Assembly (NCBI RefSeq): GCF_903853455.1
Contig: NZ_CAINTR010000145.1
Location: 32,495-96,494 of the forward strand
DNA: 64,000 nt
From: an uncultured Magnetospirillum sp.
Lineage (GTDB): Bacteria > Pseudomonadota > Alphaproteobacteria > Rhodospirillales > Magnetospirillaceae
Direction of reading: 5' to 3'
The notes beneath the pieces were generated by a model that was not told the DNA's origin, ran no database searches, and saw only the letters and a program-made list of their open reading frames with translations. Below are positions 9,138 to 18,897 of the stretch, one piece after another. How positions within the stretch are numbered: position 1 is the stretch's first letter; every line of letters begins with the position of its first letter. The position numbers were made by a program, and so were the translations under genes.

Positions 9138-10618
9138 GTCACCCGCCTCACCACCAGCGCCTCGCAATTCAACGCCTTGGCCAGGCGGTCGAAGCTACGG
9201 TCGATCTCGATGGCGAAGGCCGGATTGTTGGCCGGGACTTCCAGCACCAGATAGCCTTCCTCGGCCACCAGCCGGGTCTGGCGCAGCAGATTGGGGGCGC
9301 CGCCCGACAGGGTATGGGCCAGACGCAGGGCGAGACCGATCACCCGGCAGCGGTGCAACCACTCCTCCTCCAGCAGACCGACGGTGCGCTCGATCACCGC
9401 CGAGTCCTCGTTGCCCTGATAGCGGCAATAGATGGCGAAGGCGATGGCGGCGCGGTGGCGGTGCCCCACTCCCATGAACGGCAGCCGCAGGATGCGCAGG
9501 AAGGCCTGCTCGGCGCGGTAGTCGGGATGCTCGTTCCAGAAGATGTCGGACACCAGGCAGGCGGCATGACGCAACTGGGTCTCGCGCGGCGTCTCGAGCG
9601 GGAACAACGGCGCCATCCAACCGCGCAATTCGTCGCCATGTTCGGGGAAGCGGGAATTGGCCATCGCCATCTGACGGCAAACCGCCAACAGCGGGTCCTG
9701 GGACTTCATCTTGTCGGGCAGGCGCTTGAAGAACTGGCCCTCGCGCATGCCGTAGATGGAGAAGACCAGCCGCGACGGCTGCACGGCACGCAGCACTTTT
9801 TCCAGCACCAGCGCCGCCAGGGGCAGGCCCGAGACCCGCTTCTTCGACACGCCGGGCACTTTCTCCAGCGACTTGCGACTCTGGCTGGCCACCAGATCGA
9901 GGATGCGCAACGCTTCGCGCGCCTCCAGCGAGAAATTGTCGAGCACGGTCAGCGGATGCTGGGTCTGGGCGATGCAGATACGGGCGATGGATCGCCACGC
10001 CCCGCCGACGGCATAAAGGTTGCGGCAGTTGCTGTCGCTCAGCCAGGGAATGTTCTTGAGGTGACCCTCGACGATGGCGCCGGCGCGAATGCGGTCCTCG
10101 CCCGATGCTTCGGCCAACCGCAACAGCCCGAGCGGCATGGTGACGTAGCGACCGAAATTGCCGTCCTGCACCGTCACCAGTTCCAACGAGCCGCCGCCGA
10201 GATCGGCGACGATGCCGTGGGCGTCTGGGGTGCCGCACAGCACGCCCATGGCCGCCATCTTGGCTTCCTGGCCGCCGGACAACACCTTGACCTCGACACC
10301 GAAGCGGCGCTCCACCTCATGGACGAAGTCGTCGCCGTCGGCGGCGTCGCGCACCGCCGCCGTGGCCAGGATATCCAGCTTGGCCACCTCCATGGCGCGG
10401 CACAGGGCGACGAAACGCCCCACCGCCGCCAGGGCGCCCTCGACCCCCTCCGGATTGAGCCGGCCGCTCCCCCCCAGCCCGAGTCCCAGCCCACAGACCG
10501 CCTTCTCGTTGAACAACGGCACCGGAACCCGGTGGGCCATGTCGTAGACGCACAGGCGAATGGAGTTGGACCCGATATCGACGATGCCGATGGGCTCCTG
10601 GCGCAGCTTGATCTTCAT
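9134..10618 (-). CDS. ppx: Exopolyphosphatase / guanosine pentaphosphatase (Ppx/GppA)
   Basis: Releases phosphate from polyphosphate and/or the 5' phosphate from pppGpp, in the cytosol. The 494 residues start with the actin-like ATPase phosphate-1 motif IGIVDIGSNSIRLCVYD. Further motifs are AVRDAADGDDFV and IVADLGGGSLELV, with a C-terminal HD-like half. The ATG at 10618 lies 10 bases after the ppk stop; the open frame reaches back to 10681, but that part overlaps ppk and is not family-like. Pairing with ppk puts synthesis and breakdown of polyphosphate in one operon. Confidence 0.95.
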   Translation of the reverse strand: MKIKLRQEPIGIVDIGSNSIRLCVYDMAHRVPVPLFNEKAVCGLGLGLGGSGRLNPEGVEGALAAVGRFVALCRAMEVAKLDILATAAVRDAADGDDFVHEVERRFGVEVKVLSGGQEAKMAAMGVLCGTPDAHGIVADLGGGSLELVTVQDGNFGRYVTMPLGLLRLAEASGEDRIRAGAIVEGHLKNIPWLSDSNCRNLYAVGGAWRSIARICIAQTQHPLTVLDNFSLEAREALRILDLVASQSRKSLEKVPGVSKKRVSGLPLAALVLEKVLRAVQPSRLVFSIYGMREGQFFKRLPDKMKSQDPLLAVCRQMAMANSRFPEHGDELRGWMAPLFPLETPRETQLRHAACLVSDIFWNEHPDYRAEQAFLRILRLPFMGVGHRHRAAIAFAIYCRYQGNEDSAVIERTVGLLEEEWLHRCRVIGLALRLAHTLSGGAPNLLRQTRLVAEEGYLVLEVPANNPAFAIEIDRSFDRLAKALNCEALVVRRVT

Positions 10619-10628
10619 TGTGACTCTA

Positions 10629-12773
10629 CTAGGCCGGCTGTTCGATCTGGAGTTTCGGCCTGCGGCCGCGTTCGCCGGCACTGCCCCGACCGGACAGCGA
10701 CGGATTGGTCATGAAATAGGTGTGGGCGTTGAAGGCCCCCTCCGCCGCCTGGAGGCGCTCGTAAACCCCGTCGGAGCGCAGCAGCCAGGACTGGGCTTGA
10801 TCCTTCAGGTTGGCGACCATGATCTGATCGAGGACCTGACGGTGCACGGTGGGATTCTCGATGGGCACGAACGATTCCACCCGCCAATCCATGTTGCGCG
10901 GCATCCAGTCGGCCGAGGAGATGTAGACCTTGGCGTGACGCGACGGCAGGCGATGGCCGTTGCCGAAGCAGAAGATGCGGGAATGTTCGAGGAAACGTCC
11001 GACGATGCTCTTGACCCGGATATTGTCCGACAGGCCGGGCACGCCGGGCCGCAGGCAGCAAATACCGCGAATCACCAAGTCGATCTTCACCCCGGCCTGC
11101 CCAGCGCGATAGAGCGCGTCGATCAGTTGCGGGCAGACCAGCGAATTCATCTTCAGCCACATGGCGCCCGGCTTGCCGGCCTTGACGTTGTCGATCTCCG
11201 TCTCGATCAGCGCCAGAACCTTCTTGCGCAGGAACATGGGGGCGATGGCCAGACTCTCCAGCTTGTCCGGGGTGGCATAGCCGGTCATGTAATTGAAGGT
11301 CTTGGCGGCGTCGCGGCACAGCGCCGGATCGCAGGTGAAGAAGGAGAGGTCTGTATAGATCTTGGCGGTGATCGGGTGGTAGTTGCCGGTACCGAAATGA
11401 ACGTAGGAGGCCAGATTGCTCCCCTCGCGCCGCACCACCAGCGAGATCTTGGCGTGGGTCTTCAGTTCCAGGAAGCCGAACACCACCTGGGCGCCGGCCC
11501 GTTCCAGGTCGCGAGCCCAGCGGATATTGGCCTCTTCGTCGAAGCGGGCCTTGAGCTCGACCATGGCGGTCACCGACTTGCCGGCCTCGGCGGCTTCGAC
11601 CAGCGCCTTGACGATGGGGCTGTCGGCACTGGTGCGGTACAGCGTCTGCTTGATGGCCACCACCGCCGGATCGCGCGCCGCCTGACGGATGAACTGAACC
11701 ACCACGTCGAAGCTTTCAAACGGGTGGTGGACGACGATATCCTTCTTGCGGATGGCGGCGAAGCAATCCCCGCCGAAATCACGGACCCGCTCGGGAAAAC
11801 GGGCGTTGTAGGGAGGAAACAGCAGATCGGGGCGCTCGTCGACGATCAGCCGCTTGGTGTCGACCAGACCGAGCAAGCCGTCGATCTCGAACACGTCGCT
11901 TTCGTCCACGTGCATCTCGGCGATGACCAGATTCTTCAGGTCGTCGGGAATGCCGTCGTTGAAGGTCAGGCGAATGACGTTGCCGCGCCGACGGCGCTTC
12001 AGCGCCGATTCGAACACGCGGACCAGATCCTCGGCCTCTTCGTCGATATCCATCTCGGAATCGCGGATGACCCGGAACAACCCCTGAGCTTCCATGCGGA
12101 AACCGGGGAAGATATGGCCGATGAACAGCATCACCAGCTCTTCCAACGGCAGGAAGCGGATGGCGTCTCCGGGCAGGCGGGTGAAGCGCTCCACCTGACT
12201 GGGCAGCGGCAACAGGGCGCGCAGCACCTCGCCGTCATCCAGGCGGAACAGGTGCAGCACCAGGGCGAAGCCGCCATTGGGCAGGAACGGGAACGGATGC
12301 GCCGGGTCGATGGCCAGCGGCGTCAGGACCGGGAAGACATGCTCCATGAAGCGGTTTTCCAGCCACTTCATGTCGGCCTTGCTCAGCTCGCTGCGATCGA
12401 CCACGGCGATACCGGCGGTGCGCATCTCGCCCTTGAGTTCGCGCCAGCAGCGCTTCTGCGCCGACAACAGCTCCGCCGCTTCCAGATTGATGGCCGCCAG
12501 TTGCTGTGCCGGGGTCAGGCCGTCCTGGCTGGTGGTCATCACCCCGGCATCGACCTGGCCCTTCAGACCGGCGACGCGAACCATATAAAATTCATCCAGG
12601 TTGGCGGCGGAAATGGATAAGAATCGAAGACGCTCGAGCAGGGGATGGTGGTGGTTGTAGGCCTCGTCGATGACCCGTCCATTGAAAGCCAGCCAGGAGA
12701 GTTCACGATTGATGAAGCGTTCCTTGGATTCGATATCGATGCCGGATAAATCAATTGCCTGCGAATTCGTCAC
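10629..12773 (-). CDS. ppk1: Polyphosphate kinase 1
   Basis: Reversibly builds polyphosphate from ATP at the membrane periphery. All PPK1 segments are present: the N-terminal [15 protein letters not shown] and the phospholipase-D-like catalytic halves. The autophosphorylated His is near residue 440 ([11 protein letters not shown], matching E. coli His435), and a second [15 protein letters not shown] is near 613. A GTG at 12773 with GGAGAG five bases before it gives 714 residues and is preferred to the upstream frame start at 12815. The gene is divergent from the SixA-like gene. Confidence 0.96.
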   Translation of the reverse strand: MTNSQAIDLSGIDIESKERFINRELSWLAFNGRVIDEAYNHHHPLLERLRFLSISAANLDEFYMVRVAGLKGQVDAGVMTTSQDGLTPAQQLAAINLEAAELLSAQKRCWRELKGEMRTAGIAVVDRSELSKADMKWLENRFMEHVFPVLTPLAIDPAHPFPFLPNGGFALVLHLFRLDDGEVLRALLPLPSQVERFTRLPGDAIRFLPLEELVMLFIGHIFPGFRMEAQGLFRVIRDSEMDIDEEAEDLVRVFESALKRRRRGNVIRLTFNDGIPDDLKNLVIAEMHVDESDVFEIDGLLGLVDTKRLIVDERPDLLFPPYNARFPERVRDFGGDCFAAIRKKDIVVHHPFESFDVVVQFIRQAARDPAVVAIKQTLYRTSADSPIVKALVEAAEAGKSVTAMVELKARFDEEANIRWARDLERAGAQVVFGFLELKTHAKISLVVRREGSNLASYVHFGTGNYHPITAKIYTDLSFFTCDPALCRDAAKTFNYMTGYATPDKLESLAIAPMFLRKKVLALIETEIDNVKAGKPGAMWLKMNSLVCPQLIDALYRAGQAGVKIDLVIRGICCLRPGVPGLSDNIRVKSIVGRFLEHSRIFCFGNGHRLPSRHAKVYISSADWMPRNMDWRVESFVPIENPTVHRQVLDQIMVANLKDQAQSWLLRSDGVYERLQAAEGAFNAHTYFMTNPSLSGRGSAGERGRRPKLQIEQPA

Positions 12774-12862
12774 GACGTCTCTCCAATCGGCCGGCCATGG
12801 CGTCCCCGGCGTCATTTATATATGCTCGTAGCATCCCTGTCATGGCCGAGCGGATTAATAAA

Positions 12863-13390
12863 ATGAGAAAACTCTTTTTGCTCCGCCACGCGAAGTCCAG
12901 CTGGGACGACCCGATGGTGGAGGATCTGGACCGGCCGCTGAACAAGCGCGGCCGTCAGGCGGCCCGGCTGATGGCCGGCTACATCACCCGGTCATGTTTC
13001 CATCCGGCCCTGGTGCTGGTCTCGACCAGCGCACGGACCCGGGAAACCTGGAACATTATCGAGCCCCGGCTGGAAGGCACCTCCGCCGCCATCGAGGAGG
13101 GACTGTACGAGGCCAGCAAGGCCGATCTGCTGCATCGGCTGCGCAAGATCGACGACCACATCGCCTCGGTGATGGTGATCGGGCACAATCCGGGCCTCGG
13201 GCGGCTGGCCGAGGCGCTGGTCGGCCATAATGGCGAGCCCGAAGCGCTGGAACGGTTGTTCGCCAAGTTCTCCACCGGCGCCCTGGCGGTGATCGACCTC
13301 GACATCGCCCACTGGGGCGAGCTTGAAGCCGGAACCGGCCGGCTGGTGGTCTATGCCCGCCCTAAGGATATGGACGAAGAAGAGCGCTAA
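12863..13390 (+). CDS. SixA-type phosphohistidine phosphatase (histidine phosphatase family)
   Basis: 175-residue member of the histidine phosphatase superfamily. The catalytic RHAK motif is in MRKLFLLRHAKSSW (His9), the second Arg in VSTSARTRETW, and the second catalytic His in VMVIGHNPGL. E. coli SixA dephosphorylates phosphohistidine domains; the substrate here is unknown. The ATG at 12863 puts the RHG-like motif at the usual position; an upstream ATG at 12842 would add seven residues. It is divergent from ppk1, so a phosphate-related role is possible but unproven. Confidence 0.88.
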   Translation: MRKLFLLRHAKSSWDDPMVEDLDRPLNKRGRQAARLMAGYITRSCFHPALVLVSTSARTRETWNIIEPRLEGTSAAIEEGLYEASKADLLHRLRKIDDHIASVMVIGHNPGLGRLAEALVGHNGEPEALERLFAKFSTGALAVIDLDIAHWGELEAGTGRLVVYARPKDMDEEER

Positions 13391-13391
13391 A

Positions 13392-13490
13392 CCGACGCGC
13401 CGACCGGCGCGGAGTTGCGGGCAAGGCCCGGCGCGCCTCGTGGCGCGGGAGCCAAGGGGTGCGGAGGCACCCCGCCCGGCGCTTGAGGGG
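13392..13490 (-). repeat. Modular palindromic repeat, copy B
   Basis: Read on the minus strand: box CCCTCAAGCGCCGGGCG, hairpin GGGTGC-ctcc-GCACCC, box TTGGCT, hairpin CGCGCC-acga-GGCGCG, then CCGGGCCTTGCCCGCAACTCCG in two adjoining pieces and a final CGCCG/CGGCG hairpin. It fills the gap between the convergent 3' ends of the SixA-like gene and the SDR gene, where its hairpins could also end transcripts from both sides. Confidence 0.8.
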
Positions 13491-13501
13491 CATCCATCGA
13501 A

Positions 13502-14281
13502 TTAAAGCACCCCCGGAAAGGCCCCACCGTCCAGCAGCAGGTTCTGGCCGGTGACGAAGCCGGCCTGGGCCGAGCACAGCCATGCGCAGGCGTCGCCGAA
13601 CTCCGCCGGATCGCCGAACCGCCCGGCGGGATTGGCGGCCATGCGCCGGGTCCGGGCGTCTTCCAGGCTGATGCCCTCGGCCTTGGCCTGACCGGCCAGC
13701 ACCACGGTGATACGGTCGGTGTCGAACGGACCGGGCAGCAGGTTGTTGATGGTGACGTTGTGGCGCACCGTCTTGCGGGCCAGCCCGGCGACGAAGCCGG
13801 TCAGCCCGGCCCGGGCGCCGTTGGACAGGCCCAGCACGTCGATGGGCGCCTTGACCGCGCCCGAGGTGATGTTGACGATGCGGCCGAACTTGCGCTCCAT
13901 CATGCGATCCACCGTCGCCTTGATCAACTCGATGGGAGTCAGCATATTGGCGTCCAGCGCCTTGATCCAGGTATCGCGATCCCAGTCGTGGAAGTCGCCC
14001 GGCGGCGGCCCCCCGGCATTGGTCACCAGGATGTCGGGATCGGGCAGGCCGGCCAGCAGCAGCGCCCGCCCCTCCAAAGTGGTGACGTCGGCCGCCACGG
14101 TCACGACGCTGCCGCCGGTGCGGTCGCGGATCTCGGCGGCAGCCAGTTCCAGCACATCGGGACGACGCGCCGCCATCAGCACATGAACCCCCTCGCGGGC
14201 CAACGATTCGGCGCAGGCGCGGCCCAACCCGCGCGACGCGCCGCAGACGATGGCACGGCGGCCCTTCAGTCCCAGATCCAT
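13502..14281 (-). CDS. Short-chain dehydrogenase/reductase lacking the canonical YxxxK pair
   Basis: 259-residue Rossmann-fold SDR. The cofactor motif is GASRGLGRA (residues about 13-21) and the NAG motif reads VTNAGGPPPGDF. Ser is present in NITSGAVKAPI, but where Tyr-x-x-x-Lys is expected the sequence reads LGLSNGARAGLTG, with neither Tyr nor Lys. This matches a divergent FabG-like subfamily known to lack the usual catalytic residues, so substrate and even activity are uncertain. The ATG overlaps the Hda-like gene stop (ATGA). A longer open frame upstream is a shadow of that gene. Confidence 0.88.
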   Translation of the reverse strand: MDLGLKGRRAIVCGASRGLGRACAESLAREGVHVLMAARRPDVLELAAAEIRDRTGGSVVTVAADVTTLEGRALLLAGLPDPDILVTNAGGPPPGDFHDWDRDTWIKALDANMLTPIELIKATVDRMMERKFGRIVNITSGAVKAPIDVLGLSNGARAGLTGFVAGLARKTVRHNVTINNLLPGPFDTDRITVVLAGQAKAEGISLEDARTRRMAANPAGRFGDPAEFGDACAWLCSAQAGFVTGQNLLLDGGAFPGVL

Positions 14282-14955
14282 CAGTCGTCTCCCTGTTCCA
14301 ACACGCTGCGCGCCAACGGCACCGTCACGGCGCGACGGCCGGCCAGCGCGGCATGGTCGAGACGCTCGACCAGTCCGGCGGCGGCGGCGAAGCTGCGCTC
14401 CATGCGTCCCAGCAGATAGGTTACCAGTTCCTCGCCGATCTTCACTTGGCGATCGGCGAACAGTTTGACCAGCACCGCCGCCAAGACCTCGTCGTCGGGA
14501 GCACCGATGGCCAGGGCCGGCATGGCGTTCAGGCGCGAGCGCAGATCGGGCAGCCGCACCTTCCAGCGCGACGGCGCCTCGCGGCCGGTCAGCAGCAGAA
14601 AGCCGCAGCTCTCCTTGGTCAGGTTGATCAGATGGAACAGCGCCGCCTCGTCCAGGCTTCCCCGGTCGCAATCCTCCACCACCACGGCGCGGGCCTGCCC
14701 CAGCAGCCTGGGGGGATCGGCGACGGTCAACGCGGCGCCGGACAGGGTGACGGCACCACTGACGGCGACGAACAGATGGGCGAGATGAGTTTTGCCGCAT
14801 TCGGCGGGGCCGTAAACGACCGAAGATGGGCCGGGCCAGTTAGGCCAGCGCTTCAACCAGGCATGGGCTTCGGCATTGCAGGGCGCCACCAGGAAGTCGC
14901 CGTCCGACAGCGCCGGCCGGTGCCCGAGATCGAGCGGAATCTGGGCTTCGCTCAA
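14281..14955 (-). CDS. hdaA: Hda-like DnaA-related AAA+ protein
   Basis: 224-residue protein equivalent to the AAA+ core of DnaA without the DNA-binding domain, the pattern of Hda/HdaA. Hda promotes hydrolysis of DnaA-ATP after replication starts and so prevents re-initiation. Walker A VYGPAECGKTHLAH and a Walker-B-like VVVEDCD are visible, followed by LINLTKESCGFLLLTGR and the arginine-rich LPDLRSRLNAMP. The start is TTG at 14955, overlapping the upstream permease stop in a TTGA and giving LSEAQIPLDLGHRP, close to the QLPLDL clamp-binding start of Hda. Confidence 0.88.
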   Translation of the reverse strand: MSEAQIPLDLGHRPALSDGDFLVAPCNAEAHAWLKRWPNWPGPSSVVYGPAECGKTHLAHLFVAVSGAVTLSGAALTVADPPRLLGQARAVVVEDCDRGSLDEAALFHLINLTKESCGFLLLTGREAPSRWKVRLPDLRSRLNAMPALAIGAPDDEVLAAVLVKLFADRQVKIGEELVTYLLGRMERSFAAAAGLVERLDHAALAGRRAVTVPLARSVLEQGDD

Positions 14956-16046
14956 GGCTCCCCGCCGCCGTGGTAGAGCGAACTCTTCATGTAGTTTTCC
15001 ATGGCGAAGCGAGTCAGCACTCCGATCACCGACGCCGCCGGCACCGCCAGCAGGATGCCGACAAACCCGAACAAGGCGCCGCCGGCCAGCAGCGAGAAGA
15101 TGATCCACACCGGATGCAGCCCCACCCGGTCGCCGACCAGCTTAGGGGTGAGGAAATTGCCCTCCAGCATGTTGCCGAGCAGGAACACCGCCCCGACGCC
15201 ACCCAGCAGGGGCCAGTCGGCCCCCTGCGCCACCGCCAGCCCCAGACTGGCGATCAGCCCGATCAGCATGCCCACATAGGGAACGAAAGCGCCCAAGCCG
15301 GTCCCCAAGCCGATCATCAGGCCGAGATCGAGCCCGGTCAGGGTCAAGCCGATGCCGTAAAAGGCGGCCAGGGTGATGCAGACCGTCGCCTGCCCGCGCA
15401 CGAAGCCGGCCAGGGTGCGGTCGATCTCCTTCAACTCGAAGCGGATGGTCTCGGCGTGGTGGCGCGGCAGCCAGGCATCGACCGTGTCGACCACCTTGTG
15501 CCAGTCGCGCAGCAGGTAGAAGGTCACCACCGGGGTGATGAACAGCAGCGACAGGATGCTGAGCATGGCGATGCCGCCGGTCAGCACGCCCTTCACGAAA
15601 TCGAGAATCCAGCCGGCGGCGGTGCCGGCATAGGCTCCGACCGAACTTTGCAACTTCTCGATGTCCTTGGGCGAAAGCCGGGCGTGCAGTTCCCGCACCA
15701 AGGGCTGAGCCCGGTCGTTCAGGGCGGAAACATAGGCCGGCAGCCGCTGGACGAACGTCACCACCTGCTGCTCGAGAATCGGCATCAGCACGAACAGCAA
15801 CAGGCCGAACAGCACGAAGAACACCAGGGTGATGAGGGTGGTCGCCATGGTCCGCGACAACCCCAGCCGCTCCAGCCGTTGGGCCAGCGGATCGAGGAAA
15901 TAGGCGATAGCCATGCCGGCGACGAAGGGCAGCAGAACGCCGCGCAGCAGATAGATCAGCACCAGGAAGGCCAGGGCGCCCAAGCCCCAGATTCGGATCC
16001 GCTGCGTCGGCGTCATGGCTGGCTGGACACGTCGATCCGGGATCAT
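14952..16046 (-). CDS. AI-2E family transporter (PerM/YdiK-like permease)
   Basis: 364-residue polytopic membrane protein with about seven to eight transmembrane helices: an N-terminal pair, a long periplasmic/coiled segment (about 90-160), then a cluster after residue 215. Family hallmarks are FVAGMAIAYFLDPL at the start and GAFVPYVGMLIGLIASL then GNMLEGNFLTPKLVGDRVGLHPVWIIF near the end. Substrates of the family vary (AI-2, sodium/proton exchange), so none is assigned. AAGGGGAAG before the ATG at 16046 fixes the start. It sits between DUF2066 and hdaA genes. Confidence 0.93.
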   Translation of the reverse strand: MIPDRRVQPAMTPTQRIRIWGLGALAFLVLIYLLRGVLLPFVAGMAIAYFLDPLAQRLERLGLSRTMATTLITLVFFVLFGLLLFVLMPILEQQVVTFVQRLPAYVSALNDRAQPLVRELHARLSPKDIEKLQSSVGAYAGTAAGWILDFVKGVLTGGIAMLSILSLLFITPVVTFYLLRDWHKVVDTVDAWLPRHHAETIRFELKEIDRTLAGFVRGQATVCITLAAFYGIGLTLTGLDLGLMIGLGTGLGAFVPYVGMLIGLIASLGLAVAQGADWPLLGGVGAVFLLGNMLEGNFLTPKLVGDRVGLHPVWIIFSLLAGGALFGFVGILLAVPAASVIGVLTRFAMENYMKSSLYHGGGEP

Positions 16047-16059
16047 GCCATCTTCCCCT

Positions 16060-17130
16060 TCATTTGCGCTCGATCGGCCGCATGGTCCAATAGCCATCGC
16101 TCCATTCCATGGCCAGCCCGGCGGCGGCCAGCGTCGCCTTGACCTGCTCGGGCTCGCCGACGGTGTGCAGCAGCAGGGCCGCCTCCTCGCGCGACAGCGA
16201 CACGATCTCCCACCGCCGCACCAACGGCACCCGCCCCAGTCGCTCGCGCACCGCCAGCCAGTCGTCGAGGCCGCGAAGCTGGACCATGGCGGCCATGGTC
16301 GCGGCCCGGTCGAACGACAGCAGGTTGCCCTGCTTGTAGGCGGCATCCAGGCCCTGCGCGATATCGGCGGCGGCGGCGCGTAGAACGGCGTCCAGCCCCG
16401 CATCGGTCAGGGGAAAGTTCTTCGTGTCGTATGGCTTCAGCACCCCGGCGACGCCCGCCAGCGTCACTTCCAGGGCGGTGCCGGCGGCATTGACCCCCGC
16501 CGTCGCCACCAGCACGTCGGCGGTGCGGAATCGCGCCCCCAATGCGCCCAGCGCCTCGGCGTCGAGGGCCAAGGCCTTGTCCACCGTCAAGGCGATGTCG
16601 GTGATGTCGCCGGTGGGCAGCACCAATGGCACCAACGCCCCGCTGCCCTGCGCCGACCAGGCCGTCCGCCACGGATTGGGGTCGTCCCACAGCAGAGGGC
16701 GACCGCCGCCCTGGGGCTTGAACAGCGGGACGATCACCACCGACCGGGGCCGGGGCTCGGCATATTTCAGGCCGGAATCGCGCAGCAGCTTTTTTACCGC
16801 CACCGAATTGTAGCGCACCGTCAAGGTGGCGATGTAGCGCACCGCCGACGAGCGTTCCTGCTCGATGGCGACGTCGCGCACATATTGCAGCGCGTCGGCG
16901 TTGGGCAGCTTGGAGTGGTCGGCGGGCATGGTCAGCCGCTCGAGCAGGCGGTGGAACCCGACCCGCTCCGCCTCGCTCAGCGCCTGCTCCTTGGCGGCGG
17001 CGACACCGGCCGCCGTCACATCCACGTCAATGCCGCGCACGGCGAAGGCATCCGCGGCCCAGCCGGTGCCGGGGACGGCCAGAAGGGTCAACAGGAACAG
17101 CGCGACCCGAAGGCGGCGGAGAGAAGCCAT
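16060..17130 (-). CDS. DUF2066 domain protein, exported
   Basis: 356-residue protein with a signal peptide (ASLRRLRVALFLLTLLAVPG, cleavage near GWAADA) and a DUF2066 domain across most of its length. That domain begins FAVRGIDVDVTAAGVAAAKEQALSEAERVGF and contains a YVRDVAIEQERSSAVRY segment. The function of DUF2066 is unknown, but in alphaproteobacteria it commonly stands beside the AI-2E permease and Hda genes, as here. The frame is open to 17232, but the ATG at 17130 directly precedes the signal peptide. It is divergent from purM. Confidence 0.88.
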   Translation of the reverse strand: MASLRRLRVALFLLTLLAVPGTGWAADAFAVRGIDVDVTAAGVAAAKEQALSEAERVGFHRLLERLTMPADHSKLPNADALQYVRDVAIEQERSSAVRYIATLTVRYNSVAVKKLLRDSGLKYAEPRPRSVVIVPLFKPQGGGRPLLWDDPNPWRTAWSAQGSGALVPLVLPTGDITDIALTVDKALALDAEALGALGARFRTADVLVATAGVNAAGTALEVTLAGVAGVLKPYDTKNFPLTDAGLDAVLRAAAADIAQGLDAAYKQGNLLSFDRAATMAAMVQLRGLDDWLAVRERLGRVPLVRRWEIVSLSREEAALLLHTVGEPEQVKATLAAAGLAMEWSDGYWTMRPIERK

Positions 17131-17212
17131 TGCAAACCACATGGGATGAAGTATCTTCGGGCGACCGAATTTCCGTGCCGAACATACCACACCAAAGCCC
17201 ACGAGGAAGCCC

Positions 17213-18289
17213 ATTCCCGCGCATGATGACAAGCAGGGCCTGACCTACCGCGATGCGGGCGTCGATATCGACGCCGGCGAAGCGCTGGTCGAGGCCATCA
17301 AGCCGCTCGCCAAATCCACCGCCCGCTCCGGCGGTGCCGCCGGTCTCGGCGGCTTTGGCGCGCTTTTCGATCCCAAGGCCGCCGGGTTCAAGGACCCGAT
17401 CCTGGTCGCCACCACCGACGGCGTCGGCACCAAGCTGAAGGTCGCCATCGAGGCCGGCAAGCACGACACGGTCGGCATCGACCTCGTCGCCATGTGCGTC
17501 AACGATCTGGTGGTCCAGGGCGCCGAGCCGCTGTTCTTCCTCGACTATTTCGCCACCGGCAAGCTTGACGTCGCCGCCGGCACCGCCATCGTGGCGGGGA
17601 TCGCCGAGGGCTGCCGGCAGGCCGGTTGCGCCCTGGTGGGCGGCGAGACCGCCGAAATGCCCGGCATGTACGCCAAGGGCGACTACGATCTGGCCGGCTT
17701 CTCGGTGGGCGCCGTCGAGCGCGACCAGCTGCTGCCCAAGGAAGACGTGGCTGAGGGCGACGTCGTGCTGGGGCTGGCCTCGTCGGGGGTCCATTCCAAC
17801 GGCTATTCCCTGGTCCGTCGCATCGTCGAACGCGGCGGCCTGTCCTACGACTCGCCGGCTCCCTTCGCTCCTGGCCGCAAGCTGGGCGAGGCGCTGCTGG
17901 AGCCGACCCGCATCTACGTCAAGAGCTGCCTCGCCGCCGTCCGCGCCGGTACCTTGAAGGCACTGGCCCATATCACCGGCGGCGGCCTGATCGAGAATGT
18001 GCCGCGCGTCCTGCCCGAAGGCGTGGTCGCCGAGATCGACGGCTCCGCCTGGACCCTGCCGCCGGTCTTCACATGGCTGGCCAGGGAAGGCGGCGTCGCC
18101 GCCCATGAGATGGCCCGCACCTTCAACTGCGGCATCGGCATGGTGGTGGTGTGCGCCGCCGACAAGGCCGCCGAGGCCGAGCGCATCCTGCGGGAACACG
18201 GCGAGACGGTGTACCGCATCGGCCGCATCCGCGCCCGCAAAGGCGACGAGCCCCAAAGCCAGGTGTCGAACCAGGACGGCTGGGCGTGA
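17213..18289 (+). CDS. purM: Phosphoribosylformylglycinamidine cyclo-ligase, probable ATT start
   Basis: Fifth step of purine synthesis: ATP-dependent closure of FGAM to AIR in the cytosol. The family N-terminus [20 protein letters not shown] is present, followed by [20 protein letters not shown] and [20 protein letters not shown]. No ATG, GTG or TTG lies in frame between the stop at 17147-17149 and Met codon 17492, which is far inside the conserved domain. The ATT at 17213 follows GAGGAAG by four bases and gives [15 protein letters not shown], a normal PurM beginning of 358 residues. An alternative is a one-base deletion just after the ATG at 17223. Confidence 0.9.
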   Translation: MPAHDDKQGLTYRDAGVDIDAGEALVEAIKPLAKSTARSGGAAGLGGFGALFDPKAAGFKDPILVATTDGVGTKLKVAIEAGKHDTVGIDLVAMCVNDLVVQGAEPLFFLDYFATGKLDVAAGTAIVAGIAEGCRQAGCALVGGETAEMPGMYAKGDYDLAGFSVGAVERDQLLPKEDVAEGDVVLGLASSGVHSNGYSLVRRIVERGGLSYDSPAPFAPGRKLGEALLEPTRIYVKSCLAAVRAGTLKALAHITGGGLIENVPRVLPEGVVAEIDGSAWTLPPVFTWLAREGGVAAHEMARTFNCGIGMVVVCAADKAAEAERILREHGETVYRIGRIRARKGDEPQSQVSNQDGWA

Positions 18290-18897
18290 GGAAGAAGGTC
18301 GGCGTTCTGGTTTCCGGGCGGGGCAGCAATCTGCAGGCCCTGCTCGACGCCTGCGCCGATCCCGCCTTTCCCGCCGAGATCGTGTTGGTGATCTCCAACA
18401 TTCCCGGCGTCTTCGCCCTGGAGCGTGCCGAGAAAGCCGGTGTCGCCACCCTGGTGATCCCCCATAAGGGGTTCCCGTCGCGCGACGCCTTCGACGCCGA
18501 GATGGACAAGGCCTTGCGCGCCGCCGGCGTGGACATCGTCTGCCTCGCCGGCTTCATGCGGCTGCTGTCGGCAGGGTTCGTCGAGTCCTGGCGGGACCGC
18601 ATGATCAACATCCACCCGGCGCTGCTGCCCTCGTTCAAGGGATTGCACACCCATCAGCGGGCCATCGAGGCTGGGGTCAAGCTGCATGGCTGCACCGTAC
18701 ATCTGGTGACGCCGGAACTGGATGACGGCCCCATCCTGGTCCAAGCCGCCGTGCCGGTGCTGGCCACCGACACCGAGGACAGCCTCGCCGCCCGCGTGTT
18801 GGAGCAGGAGCATCAGGCCTACCCCCTGGCGCTGCGGCTGCTGGCCGAGGGACGGGTGACGGTCGAGGGCAACCGCGCCCTCATCCGCGATGCCTAG
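18286..18897 (+). CDS. purN: Phosphoribosylglycinamide formyltransferase
   Basis: Transfers the formyl group of 10-formyl-THF to GAR in purine synthesis. The 203 residues show [20 protein letters not shown] and the catalytic [20 protein letters not shown] (Asn, His), then [18 protein letters not shown] (catalytic Asp). The start is GTG at 18286, overlapping the purM stop as GTGA, so PurM and PurN production is coupled. The length is typical and the end overlaps the next gene by eight bases. Confidence 0.96.
   Translation: MRKKVGVLVSGRGSNLQALLDACADPAFPAEIVLVISNIPGVFALERAEKAGVATLVIPHKGFPSRDAFDAEMDKALRAAGVDIVCLAGFMRLLSAGFVESWRDRMINIHPALLPSFKGLHTHQRAIEAGVKLHGCTVHLVTPELDDGPILVQAAVPVLATDTEDSLAARVLEQEHQAYPLALRLLAEGRVTVEGNRALIRDA

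Noticed and set aside
17492..18289. purM starting at the first in-frame ATG
   Set aside because: This would remove about 90 conserved N-terminal residues, including [10 protein letters not shown], that are plainly encoded upstream.
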